NCBI GenBank assembly: GCA_025924715.1
Contig: JAICHV010000001.1
Coordinates: forward strand, 1-64,000
From: Alphaproteobacteria bacterium
GTDB taxonomy: Bacteria; Pseudomonadota; Alphaproteobacteria; Micropepsales; Micropepsaceae
DNA: 64,000 nucleotides
Direction of reading: 5' to 3'
Shown: positions 45,363-54,888 of the stretch, piece after piece
Layout: each line of letters opens with the position of its first letter
Position numbering within the stretch: the stretch's first letter is position 1
Position numbers and translations under genes: made by a program
Notes under the pieces: generated by a model
The model's database searches: none
Told to the model about the DNA's origin: nothing
Seen by the model: the letters and a program-made list of their open reading frames with translations, nothing else

Positions 45363-48301
45363 CGCAGACCGAGACGTCCCGCCGCGTCCAAGGCGCCCGC
45401 TCTGTGGGCGGCCGGCTACGCAAGGAAGGTATCGCGGTCCCCCCGGAGCAAATAGAAAAATTGCGATGTGCCTTGGAAGCGCAGATCAAGGGTGAGGTGC
45501 GGTTCTCGATCGGGGACCGCGTGCTTTACGCGACCGACGCTTCCAACTACCGGCAAATTCCTTATGGCGTCGTCCTGCCGAAATCCGCCGAAGACGTCGC
45601 CACCACGGTGAGGCTGTGCAATGAGCATGACGTGCCGGTCACTCCCCGTGGTGGAGGAACAAGCCTCGCAGGGCAAACCTGCAACACCGCGGTCATCATC
45701 GATTTTTCCAAATATATGCACAGGGTCATTTCCATTGATCCGCAAAAGCGTCTCGCCGTGGTTGAGCCCGGTTGCATCCTGGACGAGCTGCGCGACCAGG
45801 CCAATCGCCATGGCCTCACTTTCGGTCCCGACCCTTCCACGCATGACCACAACACGCTGGGCGGAATGATCGGCAACGATTCCTGCGGCGTGCATTCCAT
45901 CATGGCCGGGCGTACCGCCGACAATGTGCATAGTCTCGACATCCTGACATATGACGGTTTGCGCATGACCATCGGTCCCACGAGCCCGGCGGAATTGAGG
46001 GCCATTCTGGCGGCGGGCGGGCGACGGGCTGAAATCTACCGCGCAATCCGAGATTTCTGGACGGAACACGGCCACCATTTTGAGAAGGTTTATCCACAAA
46101 TCCCCCGCCGCGTGTCTGGCTATGAGAATCTGGACCAGCTGTCCGCGGAAAAGGGGATGAATGTGGGGCGCGCCATGGTCGGCACCGAAGCGACCTGCCT
46201 GATTGTTCTGGGCGCTACCCTCAACCTCATCCCCAATCCGCCGTCACGCGTGCTGGCGATCATCGGCTTTGCGGATATCTATGCGGCCGCCGATGCGGTA
46301 TGCGAGGTGCTGAAAACGGGTCCCATCGGGCTGGAGGCGATAGACCACCTTCTGACCGAATATATGCGGATCAAGAAGTTCAAGATTAGCGATTTGGAGG
46401 TTTTGCCGGAGGGCCGTGCCTGGCTGATCGCGGAATTCGGTGGCGAGACCGCCGAGGATGCCGCCAAACAAGCCCGAACACTCATCGCTCGCATGACCGC
46501 GCTTGGTCATCATAGCAATCTGGTGGACAGCCACGCAAAGCAACACGAAGTCTGGGAAGTTCGAGAGGCCTCCCTTGCCGTCACTGCCCATGTGCCGGGC
46601 GAAGGTTCGAGCTGGCCGGGGTGGGAAGATAGCGCCGTCAGGCGCGAGGACTTGGGCGATTACTTGCGTGATCTGGTCACGCTGTTTCATCTCCATGGCT
46701 ATAATGCCTCGGTCTACGGCCATTTCGGCGACGGCTTGGTCCATTGCCGGGTAAATTTCGACCTTTCCAGCGAAACTGGCTTGAAGAATTGGCAATGCTT
46801 TCTGGAAGAGGCGGCCGATTTGGTCGTCAAATATGGCGGGTCGCTGTCCGGCGAACATGGCGACGGCGAGGCACGTGCCGCGCTTCTGGAACGAATGTAT
46901 GGGCCGGAGCTGATGGCCGCCCAGCGCGCCTTCCGCGCCATTTGGGATCCCCGGCAGCGGATGAATCCCGGGAAGGTCATGGACCCCTATCCTATCACCG
47001 CCAATCTGCGCGTTGGGCCGTCCTATAAACCAGCCGAAGTCGCTGGCCTCTTCGCTTACCCGCAAGACGGCGGCAGTTTCACCAAAGCCACCTTACGGTG
47101 TGTGGGCGTGGGTCAATGTCGGCGCCGCAACCCCAAAGGCGGGGTGATGTGCCCAAGTTATTTGGGTACCAACGAAGAGAAACATTCGACCCGGGGCCGC
47201 GCCCGCCTCCTATTCGAAATGATGCGAGGAGATGCCCTCACCGACGGCTTTGCGGACAAGACGGTGGAGGAGGCGCTGGATCTCTGTCTTGGCTGCAAAG
47301 GGTGCAAGCATGACTGCCCCGTGGAAGTGGACATGGCCAGTTACAAGGCCGATTTCCGCGCCCGGCATTATGCCGGGCGTTGGCGCCCTCGCGCGGCATA
47401 CACTATGGGCCAGATTGCCCGTTGGGCGCGGCTTGCGACGCTTGCGCCTTGGGCCGCCAATCTGATCACCCACGCTCCGGGCCTTTCCGCTTTCGCCAAA
47501 TGGGCCGCGGGCATCGCCCCCGAACGCATAATGCCTGCTTTCGCGAACCAGACCTACCGCGCCTGGCACAAAGCCCATGCCAAAAAGACCGGTGGCGAAA
47601 GGGTGCTGCTGTGGCCCGACACCTTCACCAATCACTTCCGCCCGGCCACCGCCATCGCCGCGACCAAGGTGCTCGAGCGTTTTGGCTTCGCCGTTGACAT
47701 CCCTCCCCAGCCGCTGTGCTGTGGCAGGCCGCTTTACGATTGGGGCTGGGTCGATCAGGCCAAGGCGCTTTGGCGTCGCAACCTGAATGTCCTCTCGCGC
47801 GACATCGCGGCCGGCATTCCGCTGATTGGGCTGGAGCCGGCCTGTATCTCCGCCTTTCGCGATGAACTGCCAGCCCTGTTTCCCGGCGACGAACAGGCCG
47901 AAGCATTATCGCGCCAGACTCGGCTTTTCAGCGAGTTCTTGCGCGACCGAGGGTTAAAGCTACGCATTCGTGACGCGGGGCCGCCGCTTCTCGTACAATA
48001 TCATTGCCATCATCATGCGGTGCTGGACAAACAGGCCGAGACCGATGTTCTGGCTACGCTGCCGATCAAATTCGATCTCCTCACCCAAGGTTGCTGCGGG
48101 ATGGCCGGCTCCTTTGGCTTCGAAGCCGCGAAATACGAAGTCTCCCGTACCATCGCTGAGCGGGGAATCCTGCCCGAGATCCGCGCCTGCCGGCCGGACA
48201 CGTTGATCCTGGCCAACGGCTTCAGTTGCCGTGAACAGATTGAACAATTGACGGGTCGCAAAACACTGCATCTTGCGGAATACCTGCAGGAGATGATGTG
48301 A
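45359..48301 (+). CDS. FAD and Fe-S 2-hydroxyacid dehydrogenase (YdiJ/GlcD-GlpC fusion type)
   Basis: The 980-residue protein has an N-terminal FAD-binding type 4 domain (about 60-260; TPRGGGTSLAGQ), an FAD-oxidase C domain (to about 560; GEHGDGEARAALLERMYG) and a ferredoxin-like pair (CVGVGQCRR and CLGCKGCKHDCP). Two CCG cysteine domains follow (CCGRPLYDWG, CCGMAGSFG). YdiJ homologues oxidise D-2-hydroxy acids such as D-2-hydroxyglutarate at the membrane. The ATG overlaps the previous stop (ATGA). The preceding gene suggests it could act on a sugar-acid derivative. Confidence 0.88.
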   Translation: MTQTETSRRVQGARSVGGRLRKEGIAVPPEQIEKLRCALEAQIKGEVRFSIGDRVLYATDASNYRQIPYGVVLPKSAEDVATTVRLCNEHDVPVTPRGGGTSLAGQTCNTAVIIDFSKYMHRVISIDPQKRLAVVEPGCILDELRDQANRHGLTFGPDPSTHDHNTLGGMIGNDSCGVHSIMAGRTADNVHSLDILTYDGLRMTIGPTSPAELRAILAAGGRRAEIYRAIRDFWTEHGHHFEKVYPQIPRRVSGYENLDQLSAEKGMNVGRAMVGTEATCLIVLGATLNLIPNPPSRVLAIIGFADIYAAADAVCEVLKTGPIGLEAIDHLLTEYMRIKKFKISDLEVLPEGRAWLIAEFGGETAEDAAKQARTLIARMTALGHHSNLVDSHAKQHEVWEVREASLAVTAHVPGEGSSWPGWEDSAVRREDLGDYLRDLVTLFHLHGYNASVYGHFGDGLVHCRVNFDLSSETGLKNWQCFLEEAADLVVKYGGSLSGEHGDGEARAALLERMYGPELMAAQRAFRAIWDPRQRMNPGKVMDPYPITANLRVGPSYKPAEVAGLFAYPQDGGSFTKATLRCVGVGQCRRRNPKGGVMCPSYLGTNEEKHSTRGRARLLFEMMRGDALTDGFADKTVEEALDLCLGCKGCKHDCPVEVDMASYKADFRARHYAGRWRPRAAYTMGQIARWARLATLAPWAANLITHAPGLSAFAKWAAGIAPERIMPAFANQTYRAWHKAHAKKTGGERVLLWPDTFTNHFRPATAIAATKVLERFGFAVDIPPQPLCCGRPLYDWGWVDQAKALWRRNLNVLSRDIAAGIPLIGLEPACISAFRDELPALFPGDEQAEALSRQTRLFSEFLRDRGLKLRIRDAGPPLLVQYHCHHHAVLDKQAETDVLATLPIKFDLLTQGCCGMAGSFGFEAAKYEVSRTIAERGILPEIRACRPDTLILANGFSCREQIEQLTGRKTLHLAEYLQEMM

Positions 48302-50466
48302 AGCCCGAAGTCAAGGTCGGCAAGCCGCATTTGACCCTGCATCAGGGCCATACGGTCTTGGTCACCAAACTGGACGGTGGGGTGACAGGACCCCATGACG
48401 GTCTTTATTTCTTGGATACGCGATTGATTTCCGAATGGAGGGTCATGATCGACGGTAAAGACTGGGTTCTTCTGAACAGCGGCGTTCTTTCGCCCTCGGC
48501 ATCGCGCATCTATCTGGTCAATCCGCAATTCGGCACGCCGTCCGGCACTGTCATGGACAAGAGTCTTGGCCTGTCATTGAACCGACACCTGGACGGGGGG
48601 ATGCATGACGACATCGAGATCATCAATCACGGCCCCGACAGTTGCAGCTTCCTTCTGGAAATCGCATTGGCGGGCGATTTCGCGGATATTTTTGACGTCA
48701 AGAGTGGCCGGATCCTGCAGCGAGGGATGATCGAAACGCAGTGGAATGCGGATGGTCAATGCCTGATGACGCGTTATCGCAATGGCGATTTCATCCGCGC
48801 TTTCCGTGTCAAGGCGGCCTGCGCGCCCCCCATGGGATTGGCCAATGGCAGGCTCGCTTTCACAATCGTCTTGCCTCCGGCGGGGCAATGGCATTGTTGT
48901 TTGCTTTACGATTTCGCCGATGGATCGGACTGGACGCCCGCTCCCAGAGCCTGCGCGATGCAATATGAAGAAAGCGGCGCCTCCCGGGCCCTTCAGGCCT
49001 GGCGCGACGAGGCGGTAAAGCTGGAATGCAGTGACGGCGCATTCTGCGCATGGTTCAACCGTGCGCTGGAGGATATGGCGGCGTTGCGGTTGCCGATCCA
49101 GGGGAGCCATCGTGGGGAATTCGTTCCGGCCGCAGGCCTACCTTGGTTCGCCACCCTGTTCGGTCGGGACAGCCTGATTATCTCGCTGCAAAGTACAATC
49201 GTGCATCCCGAATTCGCGCAGGCAGCGCTCCAAGTGTTGGGCCACTGGCAGGCCCAGGAAAGGGACGATTATCGCGACGCCGAACCTGGCAAAATCATGC
49301 ATGAATTGCGAAGGGGGGAGCTCGCCTATTTCCGGCTCATCCCGCACACACCCTATTACGGCACCGCGGATGCCACGCCGTTATATCTGACCACTCTTCA
49401 CGCAGCATTCATGGTCAGCGGGGATCGCGATATGCTTGCCGATCACCTTGCAGTTGCCGAAGGCTGCTTGGACTGGATAGACCGTTATGGCGACCGCGAC
49501 GGCGACGGCTTCCAGGAATATCAGACACGTTCGCCCGATGGATATGAAAATCAGAGCTGGAAAGACAGCGGCCAGGCCATCGTCTATCCCGACGGCAGTC
49601 TCGTCAAAGGTCCCAAGGCGACCTGTGAAATGCAGGCCTATGTTTATGACGCTTGGCTGCGCATGGGGCAGCTGTACGACTATCTCGGGCGGCATCGATC
49701 GGCGGACCGGCTTCGGGACAAGGCGGCCGATCTGTTTGAGCGCTTCAACCAAGCCTATTGGGACGAAACAGAAGGGACTTATGTTTTGGCGCTGGACGGA
49801 GACAAGCACCAAGTTCGCTCCGTCGCGTCGAATCCTGGCCATTGCCTCTGGGCTGGGATTGTGCCCGCGGATCGTGCCCAGCGTGTGGCCGCCAGATTGA
49901 TGGAGCCCGACATGTGGTCCGGCTGGGGTATCCGCACACTCTCCAGCCGACATCGCAGCTTCAATCCCTATCATTATCAGGTCGGAGCCGTATGGCCGCA
50001 CGACAATGGCCTGATCGCTCAAGGCATGGCTCGCTATGGCTTTCGCGCCCATGCGGGCCACATCGCCCGCGCCATAACCGATGCCGCTAGTTTTTTCGAT
50101 CGCCACGAGATGCCGGAACTCTATGCCGGTATCGAGCGCAATGATGGTTCCTTTCCGGCGCAATATTTGGGCGCCAATGTTCCCCAAGGTTGGGCCGCTG
50201 GCGCGGTATTCTCCCTGTTGCAGGCCTTGGCGGGCTTTCAACCTGATGCACCGGGACGGCGGCTTTATCTGGATCCCGCATTGCCCGATTGGATGCCAAG
50301 CCTTACCATTCGCGAGCTGAAGGTCGGCGGCGACAGTTTCGACATCCGTTTTGAGCGCGACCATTCCGGCAAGACCGATTTTAAGGTGTTGCGCGGCCCG
50401 TCATCCCAGGTCTCGTTTCGGCCAATGGCCGAGTGGTCGGATCAGTTGCGCCGACGGATGGGATGA
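48298..50466 (+). CDS. Amylo-alpha-1,6-glucosidase/glycogen debranching-like enzyme
   Basis: The 722-residue protein has an N-terminal GDE_N_bis beta domain (about 10-220; GLYFLDTRLISEWRV) and a C-terminal (alpha/alpha)6 barrel (about 260-700), with LPWFATLFGRDSLIISLQ, GYENQSWKDSGQAIVYPDG and YHYQVGAVWPHDNGLIAQG. The family includes debranching enzymes and glucosidases of uncertain substrate. The start is GTG, overlapping the previous stop (GTGA). Its last 25 bases overlap the convergent SDR gene. Its link to the three oxidative enzymes upstream is unusual. Confidence 0.86.
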   Translation: MKPEVKVGKPHLTLHQGHTVLVTKLDGGVTGPHDGLYFLDTRLISEWRVMIDGKDWVLLNSGVLSPSASRIYLVNPQFGTPSGTVMDKSLGLSLNRHLDGGMHDDIEIINHGPDSCSFLLEIALAGDFADIFDVKSGRILQRGMIETQWNADGQCLMTRYRNGDFIRAFRVKAACAPPMGLANGRLAFTIVLPPAGQWHCCLLYDFADGSDWTPAPRACAMQYEESGASRALQAWRDEAVKLECSDGAFCAWFNRALEDMAALRLPIQGSHRGEFVPAAGLPWFATLFGRDSLIISLQSTIVHPEFAQAALQVLGHWQAQERDDYRDAEPGKIMHELRRGELAYFRLIPHTPYYGTADATPLYLTTLHAAFMVSGDRDMLADHLAVAEGCLDWIDRYGDRDGDGFQEYQTRSPDGYENQSWKDSGQAIVYPDGSLVKGPKATCEMQAYVYDAWLRMGQLYDYLGRHRSADRLRDKAADLFERFNQAYWDETEGTYVLALDGDKHQVRSVASNPGHCLWAGIVPADRAQRVAARLMEPDMWSGWGIRTLSSRHRSFNPYHYQVGAVWPHDNGLIAQGMARYGFRAHAGHIARAITDAASFFDRHEMPELYAGIERNDGSFPAQYLGANVPQGWAAGAVFSLLQALAGFQPDAPGRRLYLDPALPDWMPSLTIRELKVGGDSFDIRFERDHSGKTDFKVLRGPSSQVSFRPMAEWSDQLRRRMG

Positions 50467-51464
50467 CAAGCGGCTTTGGCCGCAATGCCGAGCAGGAAGA
50501 AGGCCAGGGCACCCCCGGCGACCACGGCCACGCGAGTGCCGTCCCCGGGCAGGATCAATGCTTTGTCTTTTGCCTCCTGCCCGAATGCGCCATGCAGCGC
50601 GTGCAGATCCGTGACGGGGCTAAAAAGATTGTCTCGTCGATGGGCGCCGACAGGCTGGTCGGTTTGCTGGCCATTTACCGCAGTGCGTGCCAAGAAGCGG
50701 TCTAGATACCAGGGCGCGATCATATTGCCGACGATGGTCCAGAAGGTCGAGTCTCCAACCCAATATTCGCGCGCCCGGCATCGGGCCGCCTTCAGCACCG
50801 CCCGCGCCGCCGCTTCCGGCTGATAGATTGTCCCCATCGGTTTGGGCTGCCGGTCCATATGCGTGCGGCCCCAGTCGAATTGCGGCGTGTTCATCGCCGG
50901 CATTTCTACGATTGAGATCGAGATGCCACTCTTGTCATGCTCCAATTCGGTGCGCAGGCTTGCGGTGAAGCCGCGAATGGCATGTTTGGCACCGCAATAG
51001 GCCGATTGCAGCGGAATGCCGCGATAGGCCAGAGCCGAACCAATATTGATAATCTGACCATTGGGCTTGAGTTTCTTCAAAGCGGCCATGCAGCCATGGA
51101 CCATACCAAGATAGGTTACTTCCGTGACCCGGCGGAATTCCGCTGGGCTCAGAGATGCCGCCGGCGAGAAGACGGTCACCATGGCGTCATTGACCCAAAT
51201 ATCCAGGAGGCCGAACCGTTTCGCAAACGCGTCGGCGGCCGCGGAGACAGCATCGGCATCGCTGACGTCAATGGCCTGGGTTTGGACCTCGGTGCCAAGG
51301 CTCTCGAGTTCCGCTGCCATATCCGCAAGCGCGGCCCCGTCTCGGCCGATCAAGCCAAGCCGCGCCCCCGCTTGCGCGAAACCGAGAGCGATGGCCCGTC
51401 CCAGACCGGCCGTTGCGCCGGTAATCACGACGACTTTGTTCTGAAATGGGTACTTTCGGGTCAT
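50442..51464 (-). CDS. SDR-family oxidoreductase with C-terminal membrane helix
   Basis: The 340-residue protein has the classical SDR motifs TGATAGLG (about 15-22) and the Ser/Tyr/Lys site GSALAYRGIPLQSAYCGAKH (Tyr near 156). A C-terminal extension ends in a hydrophobic segment (VAVVAGGALAFFLLGIAA, about 312-329). The substrate is unknown. It overlaps the glucosidase-like gene tail to tail. Confidence 0.83.
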   Translation of the reverse strand: MTRKYPFQNKVVVITGATAGLGRAIALGFAQAGARLGLIGRDGAALADMAAELESLGTEVQTQAIDVSDADAVSAAADAFAKRFGLLDIWVNDAMVTVFSPAASLSPAEFRRVTEVTYLGMVHGCMAALKKLKPNGQIINIGSALAYRGIPLQSAYCGAKHAIRGFTASLRTELEHDKSGISISIVEMPAMNTPQFDWGRTHMDRQPKPMGTIYQPEAAARAVLKAARCRAREYWVGDSTFWTIVGNMIAPWYLDRFLARTAVNGQQTDQPVGAHRRDNLFSPVTDLHALHGAFGQEAKDKALILPGDGTRVAVVAGGALAFFLLGIAAKAACHPIRRRN

Positions 51465-51675
51465 GAGCTCGGCCTTTCGCTGCCAGCATTAGCTGAGCGT
51501 CACAAACGCATACGGGTTGCGACCTGAAGCAAATAAAATTCCCCCCCTCCTGCCGTGTCATGCACCGGAAGCTGTCGGGCGCGACCGCCGAACCGCGGAC
51601 CAGGCGCTGAAAGCTCGTTATCGAACGTGCCACGCCGATCATGATGCCTTCGGGGACTGTATCGACCTTTCGGGG

Positions 51676-54600
51676 TCACTCCGCCGGCGCGGGGCGCCCG
51701 CCGGTGTGGGGCGGCCGGCGCTTTGGCAGGGCGCCCCGATTGATAAATTTCCACCGCGCCATCCGCTCTCCCAGCGCATCAAGCCGAACATAGATCACGG
51801 GGGTGATGAACAATGTCAGCGCCTGACTGACCAAGAGCCCACCCACAACCGCCAGGCCCAAGGGCCTGCGCGCTTCCGACCCCGCACCCATTCCGATCGC
51901 GATCGGAAGCGTGCCCATGAGGGCCGCCATGGTGGTCATCATGATCGGACGGAAACGCACCAGGGCCGCCTCGAAAATCGCGTCCTTAGGCTTTGCTCTT
52001 TCGGCCCCTCGCTGCCGCGCCAAAGCGAAGTCGATCATCATAATCGCATTCTTCTTTACGATGCCGACCAACATGATGATGCCGACAAAGGCATAAAGGC
52101 TCAGCGGCACGCCGAAGATGAAAAGTGTCAGCAGCGCGCCAACGGCGGCCGACGGCAGTCCCGACAGAATGGTCAGGGGATGGATGAAGCTCTCATACAA
52201 AATTCCCAGAATGATATAGACGGTGATGATGGCGATGCTCAGCAACAGCCCCATATTGCCCAAGGCGCTCTGGAATGCTTCGGCCTGGCCCTCAAACTGG
52301 CCTAGCACGTTGGCGGGAATGCCGGCCTGGTCGCGCGCCTTGGCGACAGCGGTGACCGCGTCACTTAAGGAATAGCCATTGGTAAGATTAAAGGAGACTG
52401 TCACCGCGGGCAATTGGCCAAGGTGATTGACGCTGAGCGGCATGGTGCCCGGCGTCATGGTCGTCACCGCTTCGAGCGGCACCACGGTGGGCGTCGCCGC
52501 CGCGCCGGGACCGACGTTGCCGGTAGCCGCGGCCGCGGCATTGCCGCCCGAAGCCGCCGCGTTGGCTGAGACATAGAGCAACTTGATATTGTTTATGTCA
52601 TTTTGATATTGCGGCAACAATTCCAGCATCACCCAATATTCCGCGTCGCTCCCATAGATGGTTGAGATTTGCTGCCCCCCAAAGGATGCTCCCAAGGCGG
52701 TTTCGATAGCCGAAACAGAGACCCCTTGGGCCGCGGCACGGTCCCGGTCGATGGTGACATTGATCGACGGGCTTTGCAGATCCAGATCGTTGGTGACGTC
52801 CGCAAAACCGGGGGCCCGGGCCAGCGCGGCGGTCAGCTTGACCGCACTCGATTGGAGCTCGTCCTCATTGGTCGCTTGCAGCGTGTACTGATACGTCGAT
52901 TTGGACTGCCGCCCACCGATCCGGATTGCCGGAGGATTCTGCATATACGCGTTGACGCCTGTCACTTGTTGTAATTTCGGGCGCAGTTCTTGAATGATCT
53001 GATCGGCCGACAGCTGGCGCTGGGAAGGGTCTTTAAGCTTGAGAAGCAACGAACCGGTGTTGCTGCCGGTACGAGGCCCGCCGGCACCCACCCCGGCCTG
53101 TACCGACTCTATATTGGGATCGGCTTGGGCGATTGCCGACAAACGCAGCTGATACTTCTCCATCTGCTCAAATGACACGCGGTCGGCAGCCTCCGTGTTC
53201 ACGAAGATGATGCCGGTATCCTCCGATGGAATGAAATCCTCCTGGCTAATCAAAAACATACCGACAGTGGCTACGAGGCTCAGGACGAAGACGCCGATGA
53301 TGATCGGCTCATGGGTGAGGCTCCATTTCAATCCGCGCTCATAGCCGGTCTGCAGACGCGAAAAGGCCCTCTCAAGAGCGCGTGACAGTCGCCCTTCCGA
53401 ATGTGACGAATCGCTGCGAATGAAGCGGCTGCATAGCATGGGGGTAAGCGTCACGGAGATCAGACCCGATACCAGAATGGCAACGACAATCGTGACCGCA
53501 AACTCGTGCAGCAGACGGCCGACAACGCCGCCCATGAACACCACCGGGATGAACACGGCCGCCAGTGAAACGGTCATCGACAGGATCGTGAATCCGATTT
53601 CGGCAGAACCGGCAAAGGCTGCTTCGCGCGGCGCTTGCCCCTCCTCGACATGCCTCATGATATTTTCCAGCATCACGATCGCATCGTCGACGATGAAGCC
53701 AACCGACAAGGTCAAGGCCATCAGCGAGAGATTGTCCAGGCTGTATCCCAGCAGCGACATCATTGCGAAGGTCCCGATCACCGCGATGGGAAGTGCCAAT
53801 GAAGGGATGATGGTGGCCGAGATCCGCCGCAAGAAAAGGAAGATGACCGCGACCACCAGCACTGCTGCAATCAGAAGGGTGATCTGGACGTCATGGACCG
53901 AGGCGCGGATGCTCTGGCTGCGGTCATAGATGACGTTGAGGTTCACCGAACTGGGCAAGGCCTGCTTGAAACGCGGGATGACCCGGTAAATGGAATCAAC
54001 GATATCAATGGTGTTGGAACCGGGCTGGCGCTGGATCGACAGCACGATTGCGCGCTTGCCGTTGTACCAGCCGCCGGTCAACGTGTTTTGCACGCTGTCG
54101 ATCGCGCGGCCAATGTCGCTGACGCGGACAGGTGCGCCGCCGCGCCAGGCAATGATCTGATGCGACCACTGCGCCGCATTGGTGAGCTGGCCATTGACAT
54201 GGATCAAGGTCGACTGCGTGGGACCATTCAACTGGCCGGTGGAAAGATTAACATTGGCCAGCCGTACCGCGTTCGCCACCTCATCGATGCCGATATTGCG
54301 GGCGGCCAACTGTGTGGGATCGACCTGCAGCCGCACCGCATAAATTTGCGAACCTTGGACGTTCACCTGGGCGACACCGGCCAAAGTGGACAATTGCCGC
54401 GCCAGCAAATTCTCCGCAAATTTGTCCAGGTCGTAGAGAGGCATGCTGGAGGATTGCAGGGAAATATAGAGGATTGGCGAATCCGCCGGATTGACCTTCC
54501 GCAGGGTCGGCGGGCTCGGCATATTCACGGGAAGCTGGCGCGAGGCCGCCTGAATGGCGGCCTGCACATCTTCCGCGGCACCGTCGATATCGCGGTCCAG

Positions 54601-54888
54601 ATTGAACTGGAGCGTGATCGCAGTCCGCCCTGCGGAACTTTGCGACGTCATCGAGCTTACGCCCGCTATGGACGTAAACTGGCTTTCCAGTGGCGTGGCC
54701 ACGGCGCTCGCCATGGTCTGCGGATCGGCGCCGGGAAGCGAGGCTTGGACTTGGATGGTGGGGAAATCAACGGCGGGCAATTCGCTGACGGGCAGTGCGG
54801 AATAGCCAAAAAGGCCAAATATCAGCAGGGCCGCCATCAAAAGAGTTGTCAGCACCGGCCGTTCGATAAAGACACTGGAAATGTTCAC
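51676..54888 (-). CDS. RND efflux transporter permease (AcrB/MdtBC-like)
   Basis: The 1070-residue inner-membrane pump begins MNISSVFIERPVLTTLL. It has the expected 12 membrane spans, two large periplasmic loops and the proton-relay region LSVGFIVDDAIVMLENI in TM4. It exports drugs or other small molecules using the proton gradient. The GTG start overlaps the adaptor stop (GTGA). No outer-membrane factor gene follows, so a TolC-type protein from elsewhere is needed. Confidence 0.94.
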   Translation of the reverse strand: MNISSVFIERPVLTTLLMAALLIFGLFGYSALPVSELPAVDFPTIQVQASLPGADPQTMASAVATPLESQFTSIAGVSSMTSQSSAGRTAITLQFNLDRDIDGAAEDVQAAIQAASRQLPVNMPSPPTLRKVNPADSPILYISLQSSSMPLYDLDKFAENLLARQLSTLAGVAQVNVQGSQIYAVRLQVDPTQLAARNIGIDEVANAVRLANVNLSTGQLNGPTQSTLIHVNGQLTNAAQWSHQIIAWRGGAPVRVSDIGRAIDSVQNTLTGGWYNGKRAIVLSIQRQPGSNTIDIVDSIYRVIPRFKQALPSSVNLNVIYDRSQSIRASVHDVQITLLIAAVLVVAVIFLFLRRISATIIPSLALPIAVIGTFAMMSLLGYSLDNLSLMALTLSVGFIVDDAIVMLENIMRHVEEGQAPREAAFAGSAEIGFTILSMTVSLAAVFIPVVFMGGVVGRLLHEFAVTIVVAILVSGLISVTLTPMLCSRFIRSDSSHSEGRLSRALERAFSRLQTGYERGLKWSLTHEPIIIGVFVLSLVATVGMFLISQEDFIPSEDTGIIFVNTEAADRVSFEQMEKYQLRLSAIAQADPNIESVQAGVGAGGPRTGSNTGSLLLKLKDPSQRQLSADQIIQELRPKLQQVTGVNAYMQNPPAIRIGGRQSKSTYQYTLQATNEDELQSSAVKLTAALARAPGFADVTNDLDLQSPSINVTIDRDRAAAQGVSVSAIETALGASFGGQQISTIYGSDAEYWVMLELLPQYQNDINNIKLLYVSANAAASGGNAAAAATGNVGPGAAATPTVVPLEAVTTMTPGTMPLSVNHLGQLPAVTVSFNLTNGYSLSDAVTAVAKARDQAGIPANVLGQFEGQAEAFQSALGNMGLLLSIAIITVYIILGILYESFIHPLTILSGLPSAAVGALLTLFIFGVPLSLYAFVGIIMLVGIVKKNAIMMIDFALARQRGAERAKPKDAIFEAALVRFRPIMMTTMAALMGTLPIAIGMGAGSEARRPLGLAVVGGLLVSQALTLFITPVIYVRLDALGERMARWKFINRGALPKRRPPHTGGRPAPAE

